64,000 nt of DNA from Leptolyngbyaceae cyanobacterium C42_A2020_001. Lineage in GTDB: Bacteria > Cyanobacteriota > Cyanobacteriia > Leptolyngbyales > Leptolyngbyaceae. The position numbers were made by a program, and so were the translations under genes. The stretch's first letter is position 1; each line of letters begins with the position of its first letter. Below, one piece after another: positions 56,830-64,000 of the stretch. The DNA lies in assembly GCA_015272515.1 (NCBI GenBank), contig JACYLN010000064.1:1-64000 (forward strand), read 5' to 3'. Under the pieces are notes generated by a model. That model saw nothing but the letters and a program-made list of their open reading frames with translations. It made no database searches and was not told the DNA's origin.

Positions 56830-58143
56830 TCACCTGCCCAATTTATTCGGAATCCCCTCACAGCCACCGGGAATCGTACTGCGAGTTTTGGCACCACCCC
56901 AGGCGCAGCAGTAATAGCGCTGGTCGTCGGTCATTTGCTCGGCTCCGGTGAAATCAGCACCTTCAATTACGGCTCCGGTGTGTTTGCCTGTGCGATAGTC
57001 GGGTGGCTCGATGCGGCTGCGGGGACTGGCATCTTCTGCTTTGCCGTAGAAGAAGCGAGTGTTGTTGAGGTCGGCATGGCGCAGTTTGGCATCACACAAA
57101 ATTGTCCGTGCCAGGTTGGCTTTGACCAGATCAGAGCGGCTGAGGTTGGCGCGAATCAAATTGGCTTCACTAAGATCTGTCCAGCGCAGATCCGTTCCAG
57201 ACAAGTCAGCTCCTGCCAGCATTACACCCAGGTCAATCACGCGCACTCCCCGCATCCGGTCTTCTTCGTATCCACCCGTTCCGTCTAAAATGGCTCGTCC
57301 TAACCGCAAGTCCCGTCGCAAAGGGGAGAGCAGGCGAGCACGACTAAGGAAGCGAATGATTTTAGCTTTACCGGAGGCATCCACACTGCTAAAAATGGCG
57401 GCAGTGCGTCCTTCGGCGATCGCTCGTTCCTGGGGCCAATCTTCCAGCAAGCCTTCTTCATCCAGCACTAGATCTGACACACCCTGGAAATAAGCATCAA
57501 TGGTTTGCTGTTGGGTAATGGTGTTTTGTTGAATCGTCAAATCCCGCGAAATCACGTATTGCCGCCATGCGATATAAACTGCCAGGATTGCGATCAAAAT
57601 TTGCCCAACCGCGCCCAGCACTTCACCCAATGCCCCGATCGCATCCCAGCCCAGGTTGGCAAGTGAGGTGCCAATTCGCCGAAAGACCCCAGTGATTTTC
57701 AAAAAGCCCAGCAGCGCGATCGCCCCAAACACGCTACCAAACAGAATGGCGCGTTCCTGTTCGGGAATGAACTCGACCAGGACACGGCGTAAGGGTACCC
57801 ACAGAATTTGGATGGAAATGATCAGTGCAACGGTCGATCCGGCGATGCTCACCCAGAAGCTATTTAGAGCTAGCCCCAGAAACATGATCGTGATTGCCAG
57901 CAGCAGAATCAGCACTCGTGGTGGCTGATTTCCCGGCAGCATGGCTTCCAACGCCGACGGCTTAGAATTAGAAGGAAGCGATCGGGCTTCAGCCAATTGC
58001 ATGAGATTCCTTTGCGAAATTGCCGCAATCTCTTCTGCGGAAAGGGCGGTTCGCAACGATTCTCCTTCGCCAGAAGTGAGTCCGTTGGGCATCCCGTTGC
58101 CAGGAGTATTATCAGATTTTGAGAACTTGGGATCGGTGGTCAT
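56830..58143 (-). CDS. Membrane protein with pentapeptide repeats
   Basis: The 437-residue protein has about four membrane segments in the first half (PPRVLILLLAITIMFLGLAL, NSFWVSIAGSTVALIISIQI, AILFGSVFGAIALLGFLKIT, LGAVGQILIAILAVYIAWRQ). A long soluble part follows, then a pentapeptide-repeat block (about 305-365: LAGADLSGTDLRWTDLSEAN, LIRANLSRSDLVKANLARTI, A(D/N)L pattern) and a tail with two Cys. Such right-handed quadrilateral helices mediate protein contacts; the role is unknown. Pentapeptide-repeat proteins are numerous in cyanobacteria. Confidence 0.85.
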   Translation of the reverse strand: MTTDPKFSKSDNTPGNGMPNGLTSGEGESLRTALSAEEIAAISQRNLMQLAEARSLPSNSKPSALEAMLPGNQPPRVLILLLAITIMFLGLALNSFWVSIAGSTVALIISIQILWVPLRRVLVEFIPEQERAILFGSVFGAIALLGFLKITGVFRRIGTSLANLGWDAIGALGEVLGAVGQILIAILAVYIAWRQYVISRDLTIQQNTITQQQTIDAYFQGVSDLVLDEEGLLEDWPQERAIAEGRTAAIFSSVDASGKAKIIRFLSRARLLSPLRRDLRLGRAILDGTGGYEEDRMRGVRVIDLGVMLAGADLSGTDLRWTDLSEANLIRANLSRSDLVKANLARTILCDAKLRHADLNNTRFFYGKAEDASPRSRIEPPDYRTGKHTGAVIEGADFTGAEQMTDDQRYYCCAWGGAKTRSTIPGGCEGIPNKLGR

Positions 58144-58209
58144 GCCTCAAACCACGCATGGGACGTTTAGCTTATACTACCCTAGCCCTTTTAGCCCCAA
58201 ATACAAGTC

Positions 58210-58623
58210 ATGACATCGAATCCTGCAATGCTGACGTTAGAATCTGCCCAAAAGTTGCTCAGACAGTTTATTTGCATTGAGCGGATTCCATCAGAACGGT
58301 TGCCGAATCAAGCAACAATTCGACAGGCAGTGATGCTCGTTCGCGACCATTCTGATTATCAAATTTTAGGGATTTGTGCAGATACGGCAGAGCAAGCGAT
58401 CGCCACACTCCATGCCTACCTCACCGCCTTTGGATTTTCAGACCTGCCCCAACCATCCCCCATCGAAGGCGTTGTTTATCTCAAGTTCAATCCCAAAACG
58501 GGGCTGTGCTACCTAGAACCCTACGACGGCAATCATCGCGGTGTCTTGGTTTCCTGCCAGTCTGCCTACGATGGCGATGTCAACGAAACCTTCGGGCATT
58601 TGCCATTGGATTTGTTTAACTAA
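58210..58623 (+). CDS. DUF1824 family protein
   Basis: The 137-residue cyanobacterial protein matches the DUF1824 pattern: LESAQKLLRQFICIERIPSE, YQILGICADTAEQAIATLHA, GVVYLKFNPKTGLCYLEPYD and a terminal GHLPLDLF. No signal or membrane segment. Function unknown. It is divergent from the pentapeptide gene with 66 bp between the starts. Confidence 0.85.
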   Translation: MTSNPAMLTLESAQKLLRQFICIERIPSERLPNQATIRQAVMLVRDHSDYQILGICADTAEQAIATLHAYLTAFGFSDLPQPSPIEGVVYLKFNPKTGLCYLEPYDGNHRGVLVSCQSAYDGDVNETFGHLPLDLFN

Positions 58624-58698
58624 AATTCAGCTCCAACCCTCAAAAATTGCCCTAGACTTTCTGTACTCGACCTCTCATCATCAGAACTGCTTTCGCCC

Positions 58699-59157
58699 AT
58701 GACCCTCGAAGAACTGACCCAACTCGCCGCCGTTCAGCAAACCATCCTCACCCGCCACGATCGCGAAATGGCGGAATTCCGTGAATCCTTAAGATTATCG
58801 AGCGAACAACATCGACGCGAAATGGCAGAATTTCGTGAATCGTTGAAACAACAGGAGGAAGTTCGCCAGCAGTTTGAGGAACAACATCAGCGGGAAATGG
58901 CAGAATTTCGTGAATCTTCCAGAATCGCCAGCGATCGCCATCAGCGGGAAATGGCAGAATTTCGCGAATCGTTGAAACAACAGGAGGAAGCTCGCAAGCA
59001 GTTTGAAGAACGTCATCAGCGGAGTGTTGAAGCAACCCAACGACTGGCTGACTTAAACCAGGAGCAACTCAACCAACTCACTGCCGGACTACTTGAACTC
59101 CGCATCCTCGTCGCTAACTACCTGCAAGGACGCTCCTCCCTCGACCAGTCTGAATAA
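58699..59157 (+). CDS. Coiled-coil protein built from an internal repeat
   Basis: The 152-residue protein has four copies of REMAEFRES (DNA GAAATGGCAGAATTTCG). The last three are embedded in a larger duplicated block, REMAEFRESLKQQEE with QF-E-E and H-Q-R. It is predicted to be one long coiled coil with a final helical segment (LLELRILVANYLQGRSSLDQ). Such short proteins, recombining by repeat number, are frequent in filamentous cyanobacteria. It lies 36 bp before the helicase gene. Function unknown. Confidence 0.7.
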   Translation: MTLEELTQLAAVQQTILTRHDREMAEFRESLRLSSEQHRREMAEFRESLKQQEEVRQQFEEQHQREMAEFRESSRIASDRHQREMAEFRESLKQQEEARKQFEERHQRSVEATQRLADLNQEQLNQLTAGLLELRILVANYLQGRSSLDQSE

Positions 59158-59193
59158 CTCCTTCCTCATCGCCCCATCTCCCCTACCTTCCCC

Positions 59194-61440
59194 ATGCCCA
59201 CGATCGCTCCTATCAAAACTGTTGACGATCTCCGCAAAACCCTCAGACCCGGTCAGCGGGAACTAGCAGACTGGGACGGTGGACCCTTAGCTGTTTCAGC
59301 CGTGCCCGGAGCCGGAAAATCGACTGGGATGGCAGTTGCTGCCACGATCGCGATCGCCCGTCATCAGCTTCATGCGCGTCGGCAACTCATTGTGGTAACC
59401 TTCACGCGATCCGCCGCCGCCAATATCAAAGCCAAGATTAAACAGAATTTAAAAGACCTGGGAGTGCCGCAGCAAGGCTTCCAGGTCTACACCCTGCACG
59501 GGCTGGGCTGGGCGATCGCTCGTACCCATCTGGAACTGACCGAACTCAACAATGAAAGTGTTCTAGTCACCCCGACGCAGAACAATCGCCTCATCCGCAC
59601 CTGCGTGGAACAGTGGATCGCCACCAATCCTCAGCTTTATCAGCGCTTGCTGGAAGGGCGACAGTTTGATGGGGAAGAAACTGAGCGCCTGCGGCGACAA
59701 TCTGTTCTGCGTACCGAAGTCTTACCAGAACTTGCCAGCACTACGATTCGTGAGGCAAAAAGTTCTGGTTTATTTCCGGCTGATTTGCGCCGCCTGGCAG
59801 ATGAAATGACCGATGATTACTCGGTGCTGGCGATCGCGGCTGGCTTGTACGAGCTGTATCAGGAGCAACTGCGCCGCCGCAACTGGATGGACTACGACGA
59901 AATGATCCTGGCTGCCCTGCGCGTCTTGGATGATCTAACCGTGCGGCACTACTGGCAAACGCAGGTGTTTGCCGTGTTTGAGGATGAAGCGCAAGATTCC
60001 AGCCCGTTGCAAACTCGCCTGCTGGAAATTCTGGCGGCTGACCCCGATGACCCCAGCAATCTCGCTAAACAGAATCTGGTCAGAGTTGGCGACCCCAACC
60101 AGGCAATCAACTCCACCTTCACTCCCGCCGACCCAATCTTTTTTCGTGAATTCTGCGATCGCTGCCGCAAACAACGCCGCCTCGCCACTATGACCCAAGC
60201 TGGACGCAGCACTCGCACGGTCATGGAAGCGGCTAACTTTGTGTTGCAATGGGCAAATGCCGCCAAACTGACTGGCAACGAAGAACCCTTCCGCCATCAA
60301 CTGATTCAGCCCGTCGGCGCAAAAGACCCCCAGCCTAACCCACCTGTGGAAGGGCAGGGACTGGAACTTTACACGCCAGATGATACCTATCAAACCGTGG
60401 AATTGATTGGGCAACGGGCGATCGCATTATTCAAGAAATATCCCGAAGCCACCGCTGCCGTGCTAGTGCGGGAAAACAGACAGGGACAATTCGTAGCGCG
60501 AGAACTCTATCGCTGGTATGGCGAAGCTCTTAACCTGTATGAAGTGGGCGGACTGGAACGGCAATCTCACGTGCCTGCCGAAATGCTGACCTTGCTGCAA
60601 TTTTGCGATCGCCCACACTCACCGGATTACCTGAAATCCGCTCTCAGCACCTTAGTCGAACGCAAACTGATTCCCGCTCAAGACCTGAATGCGCTCACCA
60701 GTTTTCCCGAACAATTCCTCTATCCTGGACCGCTTGACCCACCCCAGGATGAACCTGTGCAACAAGCCCGTCGTTTCTGCATCAGCCTCTTGCAAGCACG
60801 GCTGGAACTGCCCGCCTATCAATTGATTCCCTTCTTTGCCTACACTCTGCGCTACGAGCAAAACGAGCTGGCAACAGCGGATAAACTCAGCGATCGCATT
60901 AGCCAGCAAATGCAAGGCGAAAATACCCTCTCTGCCATGATCAGCGTCCTCAATGACATTGTGGGATCTGAGCGGTTTGAACCAGTCAATGCCGATGACA
61001 ATGATCAGCGCTACACCCAACCCGGACAACTCACCATCATCACCATGCATAAAGCGAAAGGGTTGGATTGGGACTACGTGTTTCTGCCTTTCCTGCACGA
61101 CAGCTTCATTCCCGGCAGATTCCGCATCCCGCCACAGGGACAGTTCTTAGGCGACTTCACCCTGTCCGAAATTGCCCGTGCCCAAATCCGCGCCTACCTG
61201 CACCAGCAACCTACTTTTCTCGATACACCCGCTGCCTGGGAACGTGCCCAAAATCTGAAAACAGCCGAAGAATTTCGCCTGCTCTATGTAGCAATGACCC
61301 GCGCCAAACGTCTGTTGTGGATGTCTGCCGCGAGTCAAGCACCCTTCACCTGGAACAAACCGGAAAACGTAGACGATCGCAAACCCAGTCCTGTTTTTTT
61401 GGTGTTACAAGAACAGTTCCCCAGTTCCGTAATTCCGTAG
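59194..61440 (+). CDS. UvrD/Rep-like superfamily 1 helicase
   Basis: The 748-residue protein has SF1 motifs: Q motif (RPGQRELADWDGG), Walker A AVSAVPGAGKSTGMAV, VVTFTRSAAANIKAKI, Walker B-like VFEDEAQDSS, motif III VGDPNQAINSTF and C-terminal motifs (LTIITMHKAKGLDWDYVFLP, EEFRLLYVAMTRAKRLLWMS). It unwinds DNA in repair or replication restart. No nuclease domain is seen, so it is not AddAB-like. Confidence 0.92.
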   Translation: MPTIAPIKTVDDLRKTLRPGQRELADWDGGPLAVSAVPGAGKSTGMAVAATIAIARHQLHARRQLIVVTFTRSAAANIKAKIKQNLKDLGVPQQGFQVYTLHGLGWAIARTHLELTELNNESVLVTPTQNNRLIRTCVEQWIATNPQLYQRLLEGRQFDGEETERLRRQSVLRTEVLPELASTTIREAKSSGLFPADLRRLADEMTDDYSVLAIAAGLYELYQEQLRRRNWMDYDEMILAALRVLDDLTVRHYWQTQVFAVFEDEAQDSSPLQTRLLEILAADPDDPSNLAKQNLVRVGDPNQAINSTFTPADPIFFREFCDRCRKQRRLATMTQAGRSTRTVMEAANFVLQWANAAKLTGNEEPFRHQLIQPVGAKDPQPNPPVEGQGLELYTPDDTYQTVELIGQRAIALFKKYPEATAAVLVRENRQGQFVARELYRWYGEALNLYEVGGLERQSHVPAEMLTLLQFCDRPHSPDYLKSALSTLVERKLIPAQDLNALTSFPEQFLYPGPLDPPQDEPVQQARRFCISLLQARLELPAYQLIPFFAYTLRYEQNELATADKLSDRISQQMQGENTLSAMISVLNDIVGSERFEPVNADDNDQRYTQPGQLTIITMHKAKGLDWDYVFLPFLHDSFIPGRFRIPPQGQFLGDFTLSEIARAQIRAYLHQQPTFLDTPAAWERAQNLKTAEEFRLLYVAMTRAKRLLWMSAASQAPFTWNKPENVDDRKPSPVFLVLQEQFPSSVIP

Positions 61441-61498
61441 AGGCGGGTTTAAGTTAGAGTCGCCTGTCTTAACACTAATAGCGTTTCCAAACCCGCCT
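61441..61498. repeat. Inverted-repeat hairpin of a cyanobacterial spacer type
   Basis: Perfect 10-bp arms AGGCGGGTTT and AAACCCGCCT around a 38-nt spacer, starting right after the helicase stop. Elements with GCGGGTTT...AAACCCGC ends recur in many cyanobacterial genomes (recollection, not a search). It may serve as a weak terminator between convergent genes. Confidence 0.5.
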
Positions 61499-61519
61499 GC
61501 ACAAATCAATTGGCATACC

Positions 61520-62086
61520 CTAAGCAGCAGTGGTTTGATCCGGACTCGTGGCGGTTGCACCAGGATTGACCGACAGCATCACCCGCGAAATGCCAGTGAA
61601 GATGACGCTAGCTCCCACTGCCGTTCCTAACAACCAGGGCGCATTTGAGGGCCACTGAAACCAGACGATCGCGCCCAGCAACAGCGTCACAATGCTATTT
61701 GCCAGTACAGAAGTCCAGTTGCGTTGGGGCCGAATACGAAACGCCAAAATCAGTTCAAATACGCCTTCTGTAAGCAAGAAGCTACCTAACAACAGCGTCA
61801 GCGTCAATACACCTGTGAGCGGGTTGACAAACAGCATAATGCCAGTGGCAACGTAGAGCGCTCCCAACAGCAATTTCCAGATGAAGCCGCCCTGTTCGCG
61901 AGTTTGGAAGGCATAGAATAGCTTGGTTGCACCGGAGGAGATTAGAATCAGCGCAATCCAGGTTTCAGTGACGATAGTTGAAACTCGTGGTAGCGCGATC
62001 GCCAGTAAACCAATGGCAACTAAAACAATTCCCATCCACAGGGGGCTGTTAACTTTGCGGGTGTCGTTTGTCATGTTAGCTGTCAT
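61520..62086 (-). CDS. HdeD-family membrane protein (DUF308)
   Basis: The 188-residue protein has six membrane segments in three pairs (PLWMGIVLVAIGLLAIALPR, TETWIALILISSGATKLFYA, LLGALYVATGIMLFVNPLTG, LLLGSFLLTEGVFELILAF and two more). This pattern, with GLLAI and GLF repeats, is typical of HdeD, which is linked to acid stress in E. coli. Role here unknown. Confidence 0.8.
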   Translation of the reverse strand: MTANMTNDTRKVNSPLWMGIVLVAIGLLAIALPRVSTIVTETWIALILISSGATKLFYAFQTREQGGFIWKLLLGALYVATGIMLFVNPLTGVLTLTLLLGSFLLTEGVFELILAFRIRPQRNWTSVLANSIVTLLLGAIVWFQWPSNAPWLLGTAVGASVIFTGISRVMLSVNPGATATSPDQTTAA

Positions 62087-62204
62087 CTCAATTTTCCTAC
62101 CTGCATGAATTCACTTCTACAAAGTAGAGAAATTTCATCGCCTGCAATAGCTCCTCAAGATAGATCTGTGTGCAGTCGATTGGGTAGAAATACGACCCTA
62201 AGCC

Positions 62205-62699
62205 CTATTGTTTACTCGCCGCAACTTGAACAATTTCCATATCTTGAATTGGTTTGCCCTGAAACACCAAATCATCATGTCCGTTGGTATTGAGCGTTAC
62301 CATAATTTTGTTAACACCTGGTTTGAGGCTAGAGTTTGGAATGTGATACCAGGTGCTATACAAACGGGCAACTTTCTGACCGTTGATATACAAATGAGCG
62401 TGTCCTTCGTTTGAACGAGCGCTCTTGGTGTTGATTCGTTCAGGCGCAAAGGTGAAATTAGTGACTTTCACTTCTAGATTCCAACCGTTCATTGGGTCAG
62501 GATGCACAACCAAATTTACCGTTGGTACTGGTTGCCCTGCCGAAATTTCCACTGCTCTATGTTTGTGGGTTGCGCCAGAATGATGCCGATGATCCGTGCC
62601 AGGTTTAGTTTCATGGGCAGCAAGTGATCCGGAGTTGACCACAAGACTGCCAGCGATCGCAGCCGCTCCCAACATAACCATTCTCATTAAGCTTTCCAC
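62205..62699 (-). CDS. Periplasmic His-rich protein next to cytochrome c6
   Basis: The 164-residue protein has a signal peptide (MLGAAAIAGSLVVNSGSLAA) and a His-rich segment (HETKPGTDHRHHSGATHKHR) that could bind copper or other metals. A beta-rich domain has NEGHAHLYINGQKVARLYST and IMVTLNTNGHDDLVFQGK. Its start lies inside the petJ gene end (13-bp overlap), so the two are probably cotranscribed and translationally coupled. Its place beside a copper-regulated gene makes a metal-related role plausible, but this is inference. Confidence 0.7.
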   Translation of the reverse strand: MESLMRMVMLGAAAIAGSLVVNSGSLAAHETKPGTDHRHHSGATHKHRAVEISAGQPVPTVNLVVHPDPMNGWNLEVKVTNFTFAPERINTKSARSNEGHAHLYINGQKVARLYSTWYHIPNSSLKPGVNKIMVTLNTNGHDDLVFQGKPIQDMEIVQVAASKQ

Positions 62700-63034
62700 C
62701 CCTGCTCTGATTGATTGAGTACATACTCTGCTACTGCTTGAATTTGTGCATCACTGAGTCTATTTTTGAATGCGGGCATGGCACTTTTTCCATTCGTAAC
62801 CTGGTTGATAATCGCATCCAGTGAATCCATCCCATATTGATGTAATACCTCTGCTTTCAGATTTTTGCTGGCATTGATCACATTGTTGCCATTTGCATGA
62901 CAGGCAGCACAGTTCGCATTAAATACGTTCGCTCCAGTTGCCAACACATCGGCTGAAGCTTCTGCCCACACTGGACGGATCATTAGCAAAAATAGAGCGA
63001 TCGCGATCGCCAGGGTTGCAAGAACCTTGCTCAT
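62687..63034 (-). CDS. petJ: Cytochrome c6
   Basis: 115 residues from the ATG at 63034, which has a strong AAAGGAGGAG site; a long upstream frame extension is rejected. The signal peptide (ATLAIAIALFLLMIRPVWA) directs it to the lumen. Haem-binding CAACH lies in ANCAACHANGNNVI, and the Met ligand is in KSAMPAFKNRL. It carries electrons between cytochrome b6f and photosystem I as the iron-based substitute for plastocyanin. The mature length of about 91 fits. It is divergent from the BlaI-type gene, matching a copper-controlled switch. Confidence 0.9.
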   Translation of the reverse strand: MSKVLATLAIAIALFLLMIRPVWAEASADVLATGANVFNANCAACHANGNNVINASKNLKAEVLHQYGMDSLDAIINQVTNGKSAMPAFKNRLSDAQIQAVAEYVLNQSEQGWKA

Positions 63035-63092
63035 ATCTCCTCCTTTCCGGCAGTTTTCTGCTGTTTTCTTTCTAAAAGTCTGTAAAAACCTG

Positions 63093-63123
63093 TCAGGGGC
63101 AATGGTTAAGGTCATGCCCCTGA
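63093..63123. promoter_or_regulatory. Inverted repeat in the petJ leader/promoter
   Basis: A perfect 9-bp pair, TCAGGGGCA (63093-63101) and TGCCCCTGA (63115-63123), with a 13-nt loop lies about 60 bases before the petJ start. On the minus strand CAGGTTTTTA follows, so it could be a terminator-like attenuator as well as an operator. Confidence 0.45.
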
Positions 63124-63198
63124 ACCAGGAATAGATGCTTTCGAGAAGCAAACTGTAGATACTGATTATCATGCGGTGAGTGGTTGCCACCGTCAAAA

Positions 63199-63209
63199 GA
63201 CAGACTGTC
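63199..63209. promoter_or_regulatory. Candidate repressor operator GACAG-A-CTGTC
   Basis: A perfect 11-bp palindrome between the divergent petJ and BlaI-type genes. BlaI-type dimers bind short palindromes in such regions. No experimental consensus is claimed. Confidence 0.4.
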
Positions 63210-63288
63210 AAACTTGGCGTATATAGCCGTTCGCTATCATTCTCGATTTCGCGGTACCCTAATGAGATATTGCTTCCGTCATTACCTC

Positions 63289-63708
63289 ATGGCTGCCTTA
63301 CCGAACCATCGCCCCAAACACCTGTCGCTCGGTCCCTTAGAGCGAGAAATTTTGCACATCGTCTGGGAATTGGGAACCGTTAGCGTCAAAGATGTGCACG
63401 ATCGTATTCTGGCAGATCCCGATCGCGAACTGGCATACACTTCCGTCACAACGGTGTTGAATCGGCTTACGAATAAGGGTTGGCTGGCGCGTGATAAGCA
63501 GAGACGCAGCTTTACCTGGCGATCGCTGATTTCACAGGATCAGGCGAAAGCGCTGGAATCCTATGAGCAGTTGAATCAGTTTTTGGCGGTGAGTAATCCG
63601 GATGTGGTGGCGGCATTTGCCGATAGTTTGGATCAAACCAGTGTGGAGCAACTGGAAGCGATCGCTGCCAAACTCCGCGCCGTTCGCAAAGCTAGGGAGG
63701 CACAGTAA
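63289..63708 (+). CDS. petR: BlaI/MecI-family repressor, PetR-like
   Basis: 139 residues from the ATG at 63289 (MAALPNHRPKHLSLGPLERE). The winged helix covers about 12-80 with EREILHIVWELGTVSVKDVH, YTSVTTVLNRLTNKGWLARD and a helical dimer domain. In Synechocystis a BlaI-type repressor (PetR) with a BlaR-type protease (PetP) switches petJ and petE by copper. The same arrangement is seen here: divergent petJ, and a one-base overlap (TAATG) with a following membrane-protease-like gene. The start at 63262 (MRYCFRHYL) is an alternative. Symbol by context. Confidence 0.8.
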   Translation: MAALPNHRPKHLSLGPLEREILHIVWELGTVSVKDVHDRILADPDRELAYTSVTTVLNRLTNKGWLARDKQRRSFTWRSLISQDQAKALESYEQLNQFLAVSNPDVVAAFADSLDQTSVEQLEAIAAKLRAVRKAREAQ

Positions 63709-64000
63709 TGCATTTCCTAATGATGATTGTAGGACTGGGACTGGCATGGAGTGTTCGTTCTTTTGCCAGTGGCGCAACGGGTAACTTAGCCAAACGCTGG
63801 CAGCAAACATTGGGCTTATTTTTGTTTTCGCCGCTGCTATTGCTGATGACCGCGATCGCCATCCTGTGCATGGGTCCAACCGGGCAAATGCTGGGGCATT
63901 GGGAAGGTTGGTTGAGCTACGATCTGGCGCTGGGGTTTCTGGTGTGGGCGGTTGCCTCTGGCATCAAACTGGCATGGGAAGGACATCAAACCGTTCAACG
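63708..64000 (+). CDS. petP: BlaR/M56-type membrane protease, PetP-like (partial)
   Basis: The first 97 codons run to the window edge without a stop. They encode a membrane segment at the start (FLMMIVGLGLAWSVRSF), a second (LGLFLFSPLLLLMTAIAILC) and a third (LALGFLVWAVASGIKLAW), as in the membrane part of M56 (BlaR1-like) metalloproteases. The zinc motif HExxH would be outside the window. An AGGGAGG site precedes the ATG, and the start overlaps the repressor stop by one base. The call depends mostly on context. Confidence 0.6.
   Translation, partial: MHFLMMIVGLGLAWSVRSFASGATGNLAKRWQQTLGLFLFSPLLLLMTAIAILCMGPTGQMLGHWEGWLSYDLALGFLVWAVASGIKLAWEGHQTVQ

Overview
The window comes from a cyanobacterium, most likely a filamentous, Leptolyngbya- or Oscillatoria-like one. 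It carries petB-petD, chlD, ctpA, petJ and a Ycf37-like gene. The HIP1 octamer GCGATCGC and its variants recur throughout, and short purine-rich tandem repeats typical of filamentous cyanobacteria occur between and inside genes. No rRNA, tRNA, CRISPR array, prophage or intact insertion sequence is visible.

Left end (537-9371, all minus strand). This is the accessory part and the main point of interest. In transcription order it holds a HetC-like exporter (two cyclic-nucleotide-binding-like regions, C39 peptidase, ABC transporter), a HlyD adaptor, a HetP-family protein, three short peptides with double-glycine leaders, a fourth peptide with the same leader start but a GEG site, an unrecognised Ser-rich protein, and a parvulin-type prolyl isomerase. 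It reads as a leader-cleaving peptide export system in which the heterocyst-type pair HetC/HetP sits with bacteriocin-like substrates. No modification enzyme is seen. A palindrome fitting the NtcA core GTA-N8-TAC lies 150 bp upstream of the exporter gene. A PEP-synthase-like enzyme is divergent from it.

Middle (12.5-34.8 kb). Housekeeping: chlD, a ferritin-like diiron protein, a PIN toxin with its antitoxin, polA, and the rimP-nusA-ylxR-infB translation/transcription group (minus), facing rpmI-rplT, an amino-acid-binding protein, a Ycf37-like TPR protein, proS, a DUF2993 protein, a GerMN protein and a cupin (plus).

34.9-45.5 kb. petB-petD (cytochrome b6f) is divergent from ctpA (D1 processing), which overlaps an HD phosphohydrolase gene. 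Then come a GH116 glucosidase with an in-frame repeat insertion, an EAL protein and a ROK kinase.

45.5-62 kb. pyrG, a large PAS/hybrid histidine kinase, a transposase remnant, an inverse-autotransporter-like barrel with a beta-helix made of 30-residue repeats, argS, a membrane GT2 glycosyltransferase, a pentapeptide-repeat membrane protein, a DUF1824 protein, a repeat-built coiled-coil protein, a UvrD-like helicase and an HdeD-like membrane protein.

Right end (62.2-64 kb). petJ (cytochrome c6), overlapped by a His-rich periplasmic protein gene, is divergent from a BlaI-type repressor gene overlapping the start of a membrane protein gene. This matches the PetR/PetP copper switch layout; the last gene runs off the window.
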